DNA of 61,398 nt from Burkholderiales bacterium (GTDB lineage: Bacteria; Pseudomonadota; Gammaproteobacteria; Burkholderiales; Burkholderiaceae_C): positions 1-61,398 of the forward strand of contig CANBTT010000014.1 in the NCBI GenBank assembly GCA_947372465.1, read 5' to 3'. Made by a program: the position numbers and the translations under genes. A model generated the notes under the pieces. The model ran no database searches and was not told the origin of the DNA. It saw only the letters and a program-made list of their open reading frames with translations. Below, one piece after another: positions 37,094 to 45,997 of this stretch (within the stretch, counting starts at the first letter, position 1; the number at the start of each line of letters is the position of its first letter).

Positions 37094-37897
37094 TCACACG
37101 GCTTGATCGGGTGACTCAGGGGCAATGAATTTCAATATTTCATTGCACACTTGCGTGCGGTCATTGTCGATGGTGATCATGTGATAACTGTTCTCGAGCA
37201 ACACCGTTTTCACCTTCCCAAGGCGCCAGTTTTTTTGCAACCACTCCACATTTGAAAGCCCCGCAACCTCATCCTCTACGGCATGGATGATCAATGCATT
37301 GGGCAAGTCAATGCAAGGCAAATGCTTGATCACATGGCGTCTTAAACGATCGTGTTCGCGCAAGTGAGAGATCTCCAACACACTGGCCCCAGCTTGTGAC
37401 ACGCGCCTTTGACTGAGTTCACGCTCAATCCAAGCGCGAATGCGCGCATTTTTGATCCCGTAAGGGCTCGATTCCTTGTAGCGCCATAACGCTCCCAATG
37501 GCGTGTAAAGTGCCAAAGGCAAAAGAAAATGATAAAAAGGGATGTTCCAGCCATCAATGATCAAGGGGGTGGAGAGCAGGATCAGTTGTTCGATCTCCGT
37601 GGGCGCTTGGATGGCAACCCCTAAAGCGACGCTGACGCCTGCCGACAGGCCCACGAGATTGACACGGTGGCCCTGCGATCTCAGTGCCAAGATCTCTGCA
37701 CAGACAAAGTCAATCCAAGCCTCAAATCCCAAGGACTCTTGTCGATCTTTGGTGGCATCAAAGGAGTAGCCAGGAATAACGATGTGTTTGACCCCATGTC
37801 CTTCTCGAGACAAAGCCGAATGAACCGTTAACAGTTCATCAGGCGTGCTGCACAGTCCATGCAACAACAGGGTAATGCTTTGAGAGAGGGGAGACAT
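37094..37897 (-). CDS. alpha/beta hydrolase (paralog 1)
   Basis: 267 residues. Oxyanion region LLLHGLCSTPDEL, nucleophile Ser85 in VGLSAG, acid in HAVEDEV and His in NSYHMITIDNDR. It resembles carboxylesterase/monoacylglycerol-lipase-type enzymes with a lid segment (WNIPFYHFLLPLALY). It is clearly related to the hydrolase at 39791-40651 (shared cap and YKE-SP-GKN and SYH-ITIDN motifs). No signal peptide. The substrate is unknown; probably an acyl ester. Confidence 0.85.
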   Translation of the reverse strand: MSPLSQSITLLLHGLCSTPDELLTVHSALSREGHGVKHIVIPGYSFDATKDRQESLGFEAWIDFVCAEILALRSQGHRVNLVGLSAGVSVALGVAIQAPTEIEQLILLSTPLIIDGWNIPFYHFLLPLALYTPLGALWRYKESSPYGIKNARIRAWIERELSQRRVSQAGASVLEISHLREHDRLRRHVIKHLPCIDLPNALIIHAVEDEVAGLSNVEWLQKNWRLGKVKTVLLENSYHMITIDNDRTQVCNEILKFIAPESPDQAV

Positions 37898-38041
37898 TGA
37901 ACGTCGGTTTGATGTAAGGACAGGGGAGAATCAGCGTTCCAGCGATTATCCTTGATTAAAGAGACGCCAGACCAAGACCTTTCAGCTACACTTACAATGG
38001 CCCTTGACTTCACATCGGCCAGCTCGACTCTTAAGCTCAAC

Positions 38042-38632
38042 ATGAACATGTCCTCTCCCATGAAAACTCAACTCTCCAAATGCTTGTTGTCATCTGCACT
38101 GATCTGTTTTCTTGCAGCACAAGCCTTTTGCGCACAGGCCGGGACGGAAATCCCCGTAGCTGGTCACATTGAAGTCGCCTTTTCCCCCAATGAGGGCAGC
38201 GAAGAGTTGGTCATCAAAGCCATTGACTCAAGCCACACAGAAATCCGTGTCTTGGCCTATAGTTTTACAAGTGCCCCCATCGTTCAAGCCCTCTTGAGGG
38301 CAAAGAAAAGGGGCTCCCAAATCACACTGGTCGTGGATCAAAAAAGCAACATCAACGAGAACAGAAATGGCAAGGCCCAAGCCGCACTTTCAGCCTTGGC
38401 CTATGCCGGTTGCGAGGTCAGAACCATCTCAGCATACCCCATCCACCATGACAAAACCATGATCATCGACCAAGAAACGGTGGAGACGGGTAGTTTTAAT
38501 TACTCACAGGCAGCAGCGCATCGCAATTCAGAAAATGTCATTGTGCATTGGAACAACCCAAAGCTGGCGCATGTCTACCTAGAGCATTTTGAGAGAAACT
38601 ACAGGCAATCAAGGCCCTTCTCCCTGCGCTAA
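38042..38632 (+). CDS. exported phospholipase-D-family nuclease (Nuc-like)
   Basis: About 197 residues from the ATG at 38042; ATGs at 38048 and 38060 are also possible and the last gives the neatest signal peptide (MKTQLSKCLLSSALICFLAA, ending AQA). One HKD motif: HHDKTMIIDQETVETGSFNY. A single HKD and short length match dimeric Nuc/pKM101-type endonucleases, which act on DNA outside the cytoplasm. A possible role is degradation of extracellular or incoming DNA. Convergent with mgtC. Confidence 0.87.
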   Translation: MNMSSPMKTQLSKCLLSSALICFLAAQAFCAQAGTEIPVAGHIEVAFSPNEGSEELVIKAIDSSHTEIRVLAYSFTSAPIVQALLRAKKRGSQITLVVDQKSNINENRNGKAQAALSALAYAGCEVRTISAYPIHHDKTMIIDQETVETGSFNYSQAAAHRNSENVIVHWNNPKLAHVYLEHFERNYRQSRPFSLR

Positions 38633-38660
38633 GCAATTCAACCCGACAGGCCGCAGGCTT

Positions 38661-39335
38661 TTAGCGACTCCACTTGATGGAAGGGATGCCCTGAGCCATG
38701 ATGCTTTGAATGAACACATGAATTTTTTCATCCAGTCGTTCTGGATCAAATGCCAAGGAGTAGCTCATCTTTTGTAGCTCTGGGTCTTTTTGATGAACAG
38801 CAAAAGACCGTATTTCGCAATTGTTGAGCTTGATCAACTCGTTGAATTTCTCTTGAACGCTCGGGGTGTCTGAGGAGGGGCATTCCAGCTCGAAATGAAT
38901 GGTTTCAACCATGTAGTCATTGACACCCATCTTCAAGTTCAATTGGTGCGCAATGTTCCTAAGCACGGTATTGGCCAGCACAATCACGATTGAGCAAAAC
39001 AAGGCTTCTTGCCATCTCCCCAACCCACAAAAAGCACCCACAGCGGCACAACACCAAATGGTGGTCGCCGTGTTGATGCCCTTGGTGATTGAGCCATCCC
39101 GAAAGAGAAGACCCCCACCAATAAAGCCAACCCCCACCACGATTTGACCAATCATTCTGACGCTGTCTTGGTACTGCAGACCTGTTTTACACGTCCAAAC
39201 AAAAAGACAAGCCCCGAGTGCAACCAGTGCATTTGTTTTGAGATCCACGAGCCTTCGGTGCCACTGCCTCTCAACGCCAACAAGGGAGCCTAAAAGCAAA
39301 GCACCAAATACAGCAATGACCAAATCCATGTTCAT
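38661..39335 (-). CDS. MgtC/SapB family membrane protein
   Basis: 224 residues. Four to five membrane segments begin with VFGALLLGSLVGVERQWHRR (the family's GxxxGxERQ motif) and include GVGFIGGGLLFRDG. A soluble C-terminal domain of about 80 residues (from about 145) is ACT-like in MgtC. MgtC proteins link to low-magnesium growth and F1Fo-ATPase or potassium regulation. No Mg2+ transporter gene is nearby. Confidence 0.92.
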   Translation of the reverse strand: MNMDLVIAVFGALLLGSLVGVERQWHRRLVDLKTNALVALGACLFVWTCKTGLQYQDSVRMIGQIVVGVGFIGGGLLFRDGSITKGINTATTIWCCAAVGAFCGLGRWQEALFCSIVIVLANTVLRNIAHQLNLKMGVNDYMVETIHFELECPSSDTPSVQEKFNELIKLNNCEIRSFAVHQKDPELQKMSYSLAFDPERLDEKIHVFIQSIMAQGIPSIKWSR

Positions 39336-39372
39336 AATATCTTTCAGTTCAGGCCCAACTTACGCATACGGC

Positions 39373-39789
39373 CTATTTGATCAAGGATTTTCTAGACAAC
39401 TCAATCATGCCTTGCCCCAAATACTTCGGCAGCCCAGGGCTGATGTCAAAATAATCCTCCTCCTCTTCAAACTCATTGAAAACGACATCAATATCCCCAA
39501 TGAACTTGACAGGATATTTTGAATAATTTCTCTCAGAAATATAAGCCTGATGAATGAGTGTTACATCTGTGTGCCTGGGATCGGATTTGATTTTTTCAAA
39601 GAGAGGCAAGACGACAGATTCAAAGCCCTCGATGAGGTGTCCGAAAACACCGGAGCTCTTAAAGGAAATGACACCCGTCAAATTATTTTTTTTATTCAAA
39701 TAACGAATCTCACCTAAAAAATTAATGAATTCAATTTCATTCATTTTTTGAGTTGAACGACTAACATATGCGAGTTCGATCAATTTCAT
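39373..39789 (-). CDS. BLUF-domain photoreceptor with an altered active site
   Basis: 138 residues from the ATG at 39789. An FAD-binding BLUF domain covers about 1-95 and a short helical tail follows. Tyr8 (LIELAYVSRST) and Asn32 (RYLNKKNNLTG) match the conserved Tyr and Asn. The conserved glutamine of the family, which switches hydrogen bonding on blue-light absorption, is His51 here (GVFGHLIEG), next to a one-residue insertion in the hairpin before it. The codon CAC is clear. Such a change is expected to abolish or alter the normal red-shifted state. The start lies 2 bases from the stop of the hydrolase upstream, so the pair is probably translated together. Confidence 0.86.
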   Translation of the reverse strand: MKLIELAYVSRSTQKMNEIEFINFLGEIRYLNKKNNLTGVISFKSSGVFGHLIEGFESVVLPLFEKIKSDPRHTDVTLIHQAYISERNYSKYPVKFIGDIDVVFNEFEEEEDYFDISPGLPKYLGQGMIELSRKSLIK

Positions 39790-39790
39790 T

Positions 39791-40651
39791 CTAAGCCCTT
39801 GCTGCAATGCGTTTGAGCTCTTTGGTGTAGATTTTTGGTAGATCAAATGCATCAGAATGTGTACTTGCATTGATATTGGCGCAAAAAAATCGTTCAACCT
39901 CATTGAACACAGTTTGACGCTGATTATCAATGGTAATCAGGTGGTAACTGTCACCCAAATAAATAAACTCTTTGTGCTTTGAATTGATTTGATTGAACAT
40001 TTTCTCTGCGCCACGCACACTGCAAGTCTCATCCTCAATGGCGTGAATGACCAAGACAGGTGCACTCACCGCATCTAGATTTTTTTGCACATGCTCAATC
40101 AAATAATCCCCTTGAATCAAATGCTTAAGAGAGATCTCCTCACCGCCGGCCTCAGCATATCTTCTCTTGATGAATGACTGCTTCATCTTGGCCCTGAGTT
40201 CAGGATTTTTAACCCCAAAGGGGGACTCCTCCTTGTAAGTGAAATCAATCTCAGGAAAAATTCTCCCTAGGCGCAGCAAAAAACGGTACCAAGGAATGGC
40301 CCAACCTTTGTAATCCATGGCTGTTCCAAGGAGCGCCATGGAGGCAATATTTTCTTGCTCAGCCAAGGCCAGGGCCAAAGTTGCTCCCATGGAGAGCCCT
40401 AAGACAGAAACTGTTTCATATCTTGTGAGCAGCCTTTCAAGATGCTCTCTTGCTTTTTCAACCCAGTCTTGCCAAGGGGCGGTTTGCGTGTCAAAACAAT
40501 AGCCCTCAATGTTTGGCGCAAAAACACTGAAACCTCGTGCATGAAGACTTTGCGCGATTCGGGCGAGCTCCAAGTTACTGCCTGACAGGCCATGCAACAT
40601 GAGAACGGCATGATTGCCACCCTTGAGTTCCAAGTTACTTTTGACTATCAT
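39791..40651 (-). CDS. alpha/beta hydrolase (paralog 2), coupled to BLUF
   Basis: 286 residues. Oxyanion region LMLHGLSGSN, nucleophile Ser87 in GLSMGATLALA, acid in HAIEDETCS, His in DSYHLITIDNQR. Close relative of the hydrolase at 37094. Its stop nearly abuts the BLUF start, and its ATG at 40651 is only 6 bp from the divergent DUF4118 gene start. Predicted cytosolic esterase or lipase of unknown substrate. Linkage to BLUF suggests light-linked control (inference). Confidence 0.87.
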   Translation of the reverse strand: MIVKSNLELKGGNHAVLMLHGLSGSNLELARIAQSLHARGFSVFAPNIEGYCFDTQTAPWQDWVEKAREHLERLLTRYETVSVLGLSMGATLALALAEQENIASMALLGTAMDYKGWAIPWYRFLLRLGRIFPEIDFTYKEESPFGVKNPELRAKMKQSFIKRRYAEAGGEEISLKHLIQGDYLIEHVQKNLDAVSAPVLVIHAIEDETCSVRGAEKMFNQINSKHKEFIYLGDSYHLITIDNQRQTVFNEVERFFCANINASTHSDAFDLPKIYTKELKRIAARA

Positions 40652-40657
40652 TGCGTC

Positions 40658-41461
40658 ATGCTTTTAAAAAATGCCAAAGATTGGAACAATTCAAGTCTCC
40701 TCATGCGCTACAGCGGTGCACTGATTGTGACAGCCTTGGCCTTGGCCGTGCGTTTTGTGCTTCACCCTTACATCGAACCCTACTTGCCTTTTCAACTTTT
40801 TTTTCTTTCTACGTTCATTGTCAGCTTAATGTGGGGCATGGGTCCAGGAATTTTATCGTTGTTGCTAGGACTATTATCGGGGTTTTACTTCTTTACCCGT
40901 CCCTATGATTCTTTTGCAACACCTTCCGCAAGCGATATTTGGGTGATGCTCACCTATGGAAGCACTTCCATTGTGATGCAGGGTTTGACCGAATATACCC
41001 GAAGGCTCATGTACTCTTCAGAATTGCTGTTAAAAGTGGCCGATTCCAACTATCGAATTTCATTGTTCAGTGAAAATGAAAAAATCGATATTTCCAGGAA
41101 ACTTCGCGCCAATCAAAAGTCCGTTGATGATTTAATCACCAACTTGGACACATGCATCTTCTTGCTGAGTGCAAACCTGAGCACTCAATTCATGGCACAA
41201 GCGCACCTTCACTTTGATAAAAGCGAATTGATTTCTTTTTGCGACAACTGGACAGCAATTTTTTTAGCGGACGACCTGGATCAAATCAAAAAGGCTCAAA
41301 ATTCAGCTCAGGCGTTGAGCTTTCTACCCTGTCCTTTCGAGTTCAGGTACGCATTTGAAACCGCTCAAAGCCCAATGCGACAAGGCGTGTTCAAGCAAAT
41401 CAATGTATCAAGCTCCCCTTTGTTGATTTGCTCGGCTAAAAATGAACGCTCAGTCATTTAA
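40658..41461 (+). CDS. DUF4118 membrane sensor with degenerate PAS, no kinase
   Basis: 267 residues from the ATG at 40658. The N-terminal about 110 residues have 3-4 membrane segments typical of the KdpD/DUF4118 sensor module (LPFQLFFLSTFIVSLMWGMG, GILSLLLGLLSGFYFFTRP). The remaining residues look like a divergent PAS-like domain (NLDTCIFLLSANLS...). There is no HisKA box, HATPase or GGDEF, and the gene ends at a normal stop, so it is a kinase-less sensor or a remnant. Its 3' end overlaps the convergent mipA-like gene by 12 bases. Confidence 0.7.
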   Translation: MLLKNAKDWNNSSLLMRYSGALIVTALALAVRFVLHPYIEPYLPFQLFFLSTFIVSLMWGMGPGILSLLLGLLSGFYFFTRPYDSFATPSASDIWVMLTYGSTSIVMQGLTEYTRRLMYSSELLLKVADSNYRISLFSENEKIDISRKLRANQKSVDDLITNLDTCIFLLSANLSTQFMAQAHLHFDKSELISFCDNWTAIFLADDLDQIKKAQNSAQALSFLPCPFEFRYAFETAQSPMRQGVFKQINVSSSPLLICSAKNERSVI

Positions 41462-42268
41462 CTTTTGACTCCAAACCATCAAAAATGTTTTTTGCTGCGC
41501 CTGAGCTATCAAGGGGCTCAGACTGAGCTCCTTGGAGTACCTCAACGCCCCAGCCCCCAAAAGCAGCTCAGCGTGCTTGTTGATCACAAGATCAAAGCCC
41601 AACAAACTCGCGCCATTCACAAGCCCTCCTCTTCTTAGGGCAAACGGCATTCTTGCGGAAACTGCCGACTGATGCGCATCGATCCCGTAATACTTTTGCA
41701 CGTAGGTTTGATTGGCGTAATTAAAATTAACATCTGCAAATGCATTCACAGCGTTCGTGATGGGCAACCCCAAGGTCAGGCCCACTTGTGCATAAGAGCG
41801 ATAGCTCGAATCAATCGTTCTAGCGCAATTGGCATAGGCGGTGATGGCTTCTTTGATGGGTTGCCATTCTGCCCAAACAAAGGCATCAAAAGCGCCCGGC
41901 ACATCCCCCAAAGCCGTATATCGACGATCAAATTTTTCAAAACGACCGAGCATATAGTTGATGGATGCCCCCACTTTCAAATCCTCTGATTTATAAAGCC
42001 AAAGTCCAGCGCCGTTTTGAACGCTCAAAAAGCCAATTGTGTTTTCCGCGGTGAAGTTAAATGTGGGCAAGAGTTGCGTCTCCACCAAAACGCCATTGGT
42101 CAGCGATAAATTGGTCTGACTCCAGCCGATCGTCACATCTTGGCTTAAGGACTCGAACCACTGCTGCGACCATGACAATGATGCGTTGTTTTGAGAAAAG
42201 CACAACAAAGGGGCGAACCCCATCAACAAGATAAAGAACCAATCCCTTCTAACCATCAGTGTTTCCAT
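41450..42268 (-). CDS. MipA/OmpV family outer-membrane protein
   Basis: 272 residues with a signal peptide (about 1-25, ending CFSQ). Beta-strand-rich, with the family landmarks AWSEWQ-like segments, YYGIDAHQSAVSARMPF and LRYSKELSLSPL near the end. MipA/OmpV proteins scaffold murein enzymes or serve as porin-like proteins induced by antibiotics or osmotic stress. The C-terminal residue is not aromatic. Divergent from the TonB receptor, and next to a two-component system that may control it. Confidence 0.8.
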   Translation of the reverse strand: METLMVRRDWFFILLMGFAPLLCFSQNNASLSWSQQWFESLSQDVTIGWSQTNLSLTNGVLVETQLLPTFNFTAENTIGFLSVQNGAGLWLYKSEDLKVGASINYMLGRFEKFDRRYTALGDVPGAFDAFVWAEWQPIKEAITAYANCARTIDSSYRSYAQVGLTLGLPITNAVNAFADVNFNYANQTYVQKYYGIDAHQSAVSARMPFALRRGGLVNGASLLGFDLVINKHAELLLGAGALRYSKELSLSPLIAQAQQKTFLMVWSQKLND

Positions 42269-42363
42269 GGGGGCATTTCAATCAAAAATTTGAATTTGGC
42301 CATCTATACTTCCTGATTCAATGCGTTTCATAAATTCTTAACCCTTCTTGATCAATCTGAGCC

Positions 42364-44520
42364 ATGAGCATATCCCATAAAAGCATTCATCCAACTCTTT
42401 TGTCACTGATCACATTGGGATGCATGAGCGTGGCACAACAAACCCGTGCTCAATCGAGCCCTCCCGCCTCCCAGATCCAGAGCATTGAAATTCAAGCAGG
42501 GAAAATGGTTCAATCCCAGTTTGATGCCCCTGCCACGATCAGTGTGATTGATCGCCAAACGCTTTCAGGTGCGGGCCCGCAGGTGAATTTGACCGAAACG
42601 CTCAACCAAGTACCTGGCGTGATGGCCCTGAACCGAAACAATTACGCCCAAGATTTGCAAATATCCATTCGTGGCTTTGGCGCACGAGCGGCTTTTGGAC
42701 TACGGGGCATACGCTTGATCACCGACGGCATCCCTGCAACAACACCCGACGGGCAAGGTCAAGCCTCCACTGTGAGCTTGACCTCCGCTGAGCAGATTGA
42801 AGTCTTGACGGGTCCATTGGCACAAATTTATGGCAACGCCTCGGGCGGGGTCATTCAGACCTTCACACGCGAAGCCACAAGCACTCCTGTTTTTAGCTCG
42901 CAACTGTATGTGGGGTCCTATGGACTGCTTAGGAAAGACATTCAGTTGTCCCAAAAGACTGGCGACTTGGGGATCGTTGCTGACTACAGCACCTTCAACA
43001 CCCAGGGCTTTCGAAACAACTCAGATGCACAGCGCCAGCAATTGAATGCCGTCATCACCTCGCAGCTCCAACCCGACACCAAGCTCAAATGGATCTTTAA
43101 CTCATTTGACATGCCTCAGGCGAGAGATCCCTTAGGTCTTACCAGCGCTCAATACGCCCTTGCTGCGAACAGTGCGGGCAACAATGCGCTGCTCGATGGA
43201 AGCCGAAAATCTGTGACCCAGCAACAATATGGCGTGGTTGCTGAGCAGCGCATTGACTCGCAGAGCTCCATTCAAGCCAAACTGTATTCTGGAACGAGAG
43301 ACAATCTGCAATACCAAGCCAACTCAAGTCCCCTTCCCGCTGTGGCCATCAACTCGACTTGGGTGGGGCTGGGCCGTCACTTTGCTGGTTTTGGTCTACA
43401 AGCCAAATCAAAGCAGTCCTTGGGCGAGAGGCTTCAACTGGAGTGGATTGTGGGCAGTGAGTTTGACAGGTCAACTGAGCTCAGACAAGGTGGCCCGACG
43501 CAAGCAGGTCAAATCACCCCTGGCTTGAGCCGAAATGAACTCAATCAAGCAAGCAATCAAGATGTCTTCGCCCAAGTCAATGCACACATGGGTGAATTTT
43601 GGTCCTTGACCGCTGGGGCCAGGTACAGTGAAGTCACCCTTCAAAATGCAGACTACTTTCTAACAGACGGTGACGGCTCCGGGAAAATCAAATACAAAGC
43701 CTTTAGTCCGATTTTAGGATTGACTTGGCACGCAAATGAAGCGCTCAATGTCTACGCGCAAGAGGGCCGAGGATTTGAAACACCGGCTCTCTCAGAGCTT
43801 GCATACAGCATCAACAGTGGCGTTGTCAAAGGCAGTTTTAACCCCAATCTGTTGGCCTCTCACAGCAAACACTTTGAAGTGGGCAGCAAATGGCGAATGG
43901 GCAAGCATCAAGCACTGAACGTGTCAGTCTTTCAGATTAAAAGTGACGATGAAATCATTGCTCAATTGGCCAAAGCAGGTCAAACTGTCTACGGCAATGC
44001 CGGTAAAACTCTGCGTGAAGGCATTGAGATCACGCATAAATCAGACTTAAGCCCTCACCTGTCAAGCACCCTAGCACTGAGTGCAATGCACGCCAATTAC
44101 GTCAATGCATTCAACTCCATCAACAGCGCTGGTCAAAACTTGCTGATTCAATCGGGCAACCAACTGCCAGGAATAGCACAACGCCAAATGTTTGCCTCCC
44201 TTGTCTGGAAAGAGGACAGCATCGCTTCAAAACAGTTGAACTCAGGCACACAAGTCCAACTGGATGTGCTTGCCAGGTCAGGAATTTGGGCCAACGACAC
44301 CAACGTTGACTATGCAAGTGGGTATGCCGTTTTCAATTTAAAGTTGCGCCATGCGTTCAAAGTCAATGCTTTTGAAAACATGCTGTATCTGGGTGTAGAC
44401 AATTTGGCCAATCGAAAGACCATTGGCTCAGTGATTGTGAACCAAGCGAGCAATCAATTCTTTGAACCAGGCATGAGCAGGAGTTTCACGCTAGGCTTAC
44501 AAGTCAAACACCCACTTTAA
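42364..44520 (+). CDS. TonB-dependent receptor, YncD/PqqU-like
   Basis: 718 residues with a signal peptide (about 1-29, ending TRAQ). Plug domain at about 45-160 (DAPATISVIDRQTLSG, VPGVMALNRNN, IRGFGARAAFGLRGIRLITD) and a beta-barrel afterward. The stretch DGIPATTPDGQGQ followed by LTGPLAQIYGNASGGVIQ is the YncD/PqqU pattern; PqqU imports pyrroloquinoline quinone in E. coli. The substrate here is an inference from that pattern. It lies next to an OmpR-type two-component system on the other strand. Confidence 0.9.
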   Translation: MSISHKSIHPTLLSLITLGCMSVAQQTRAQSSPPASQIQSIEIQAGKMVQSQFDAPATISVIDRQTLSGAGPQVNLTETLNQVPGVMALNRNNYAQDLQISIRGFGARAAFGLRGIRLITDGIPATTPDGQGQASTVSLTSAEQIEVLTGPLAQIYGNASGGVIQTFTREATSTPVFSSQLYVGSYGLLRKDIQLSQKTGDLGIVADYSTFNTQGFRNNSDAQRQQLNAVITSQLQPDTKLKWIFNSFDMPQARDPLGLTSAQYALAANSAGNNALLDGSRKSVTQQQYGVVAEQRIDSQSSIQAKLYSGTRDNLQYQANSSPLPAVAINSTWVGLGRHFAGFGLQAKSKQSLGERLQLEWIVGSEFDRSTELRQGGPTQAGQITPGLSRNELNQASNQDVFAQVNAHMGEFWSLTAGARYSEVTLQNADYFLTDGDGSGKIKYKAFSPILGLTWHANEALNVYAQEGRGFETPALSELAYSINSGVVKGSFNPNLLASHSKHFEVGSKWRMGKHQALNVSVFQIKSDDEIIAQLAKAGQTVYGNAGKTLREGIEITHKSDLSPHLSSTLALSAMHANYVNAFNSINSAGQNLLIQSGNQLPGIAQRQMFASLVWKEDSIASKQLNSGTQVQLDVLARSGIWANDTNVDYASGYAVFNLKLRHAFKVNAFENMLYLGVDNLANRKTIGSVIVNQASNQFFEPGMSRSFTLGLQVKHPL

Positions 44521-44539
44521 TCGCAGACTCAATCAAAGG

Positions 44540-45997
44540 CTAAACCAAGGCTTGAGGAGAGAACCTTAAGCTGACTGTCACAACATTCAAGGCATTGACT
44601 TCGATGCTGAGGTGCGCTTGGTGCAAGCGTGCGATCTCTTGGCACAAACTCAGGCCCAAGCCAAAACCATCAACCGTTCTGGCATGAGACTCAGTGCCTC
44701 TATAAAAACGCTCAAACACACGGCTGATTGATTGAGAGCTGACGTTTTCTGATGAGTTAGAAAACTGCACCAAAATCGAATCCTCTGAACCCATTGCAGA
44801 AATATTCACCCAACCATTGCTTGTGTTGTAGTTGATGGCATTTGTATATAAATTGGTGAACAGTTGTCGGATCAGTTGCTCATCACAGTACCACAAAATG
44901 GCATTTTCAATGTTTGAGCTGATTTTGATTTTCTCTTGAAAAATACCCGCATCCAATACCAATTCATTGAGCATATCGCTCAAATTAACTTGCTTGAGGT
45001 TCAAAAACAAGGAGCCTGAATCCGCACGTGACAAAAGCAACAATTTTTCCGTGATCTGGATCAATCTCTCAATTTCATCGGACATTTGACTCAGTCGAAT
45101 TTGTTGGATGGAGCCTTCCTGTGCATCAGCAATCGCTCTCTCGATGTACCCCCTTAAAATGGTCAATGGCGTTCTCAATTCATGCGAGGCATCAGCAGAA
45201 AACCGACTTGCCTGTAAAAACGAAGACTCAAGTCGCTCCCTGAGCTCATTGAAAACATCAACAAAATTCTGAAACTCTGTGAAATTGCTCTTTGTTTGAA
45301 TGGGCACAGCAAGGTCCTTGGACTCCAGCGTGATCAATCGATCCCTTAAAATCTCAAGCGGCCTGATCAACGAGTAGCTCATGAAAAGGCTCAAAAGAAC
45401 AACACAGATAAACACAACTGGCACAATTGCAGAAATGACTTTATCTCTGATGTCCCAAATGATGGTGACATAGTCATCTAAACTTTGACTTGGCACGCAA
45501 AGGTACACATCTTGAGCATTTTGCGTGGTGTATCTAACCACCATCCATTCCTCTTTCCCAACCACGAATAGGCCTGAGAAAGCTTTTCCTGGCACTTTAA
45601 GCTTGATCAACTTCCAGTCTTTGTGTTGACTCGCAACTTTGATCAGTGAAGAGCAAAATTCACTTAAATTTGCGAAATGCGATCCCACCGGCGCAACTTC
45701 GTGCGATTGATTGAAGGCGGCAGAATTGCACTTGTATGCCTTGGAGATCAACTCCTTTACAAAAAATTCTGTGTAGTCATTTTCCAAATTCTTATCTTGT
45801 GACACCTGAGGGATATTGAGCTCATTGGAAATAAGCTCGACTTTGACTTTGTCGTACACCAAGCCCCAGACCATGTTTTGTGACATCCACCGGTTCAAGA
45901 ACCAAATGACCATCAAACCGAGCATCAACTGTGAAAATAAAATAAATCGAAATGAGCCAAAAAATTTGATGAGGCTATTTTTATTGAATATTTTCAT
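44540..45997 (-). CDS. sensor histidine kinase (HAMP type)
   Basis: 485 residues. Two membrane segments (about 13-37 and 190-215) flank a periplasmic domain of about 150 residues. HAMP follows (PLEILRDRLITLESKDLAV), then HisKA (FSADASHELRTPLTILRG) and HATPase with NLYTNAINYN, RFYRGTESHARTVDGFGLGL. Resembles CusS/heavy-metal-type kinases, but no metal-efflux genes are nearby. It overlaps the response regulator end by 17 bases. Confidence 0.92.
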   Translation of the reverse strand: MKIFNKNSLIKFFGSFRFILFSQLMLGLMVIWFLNRWMSQNMVWGLVYDKVKVELISNELNIPQVSQDKNLENDYTEFFVKELISKAYKCNSAAFNQSHEVAPVGSHFANLSEFCSSLIKVASQHKDWKLIKLKVPGKAFSGLFVVGKEEWMVVRYTTQNAQDVYLCVPSQSLDDYVTIIWDIRDKVISAIVPVVFICVVLLSLFMSYSLIRPLEILRDRLITLESKDLAVPIQTKSNFTEFQNFVDVFNELRERLESSFLQASRFSADASHELRTPLTILRGYIERAIADAQEGSIQQIRLSQMSDEIERLIQITEKLLLLSRADSGSLFLNLKQVNLSDMLNELVLDAGIFQEKIKISSNIENAILWYCDEQLIRQLFTNLYTNAINYNTSNGWVNISAMGSEDSILVQFSNSSENVSSQSISRVFERFYRGTESHARTVDGFGLGLSLCQEIARLHQAHLSIEVNALNVVTVSLRFSPQALV

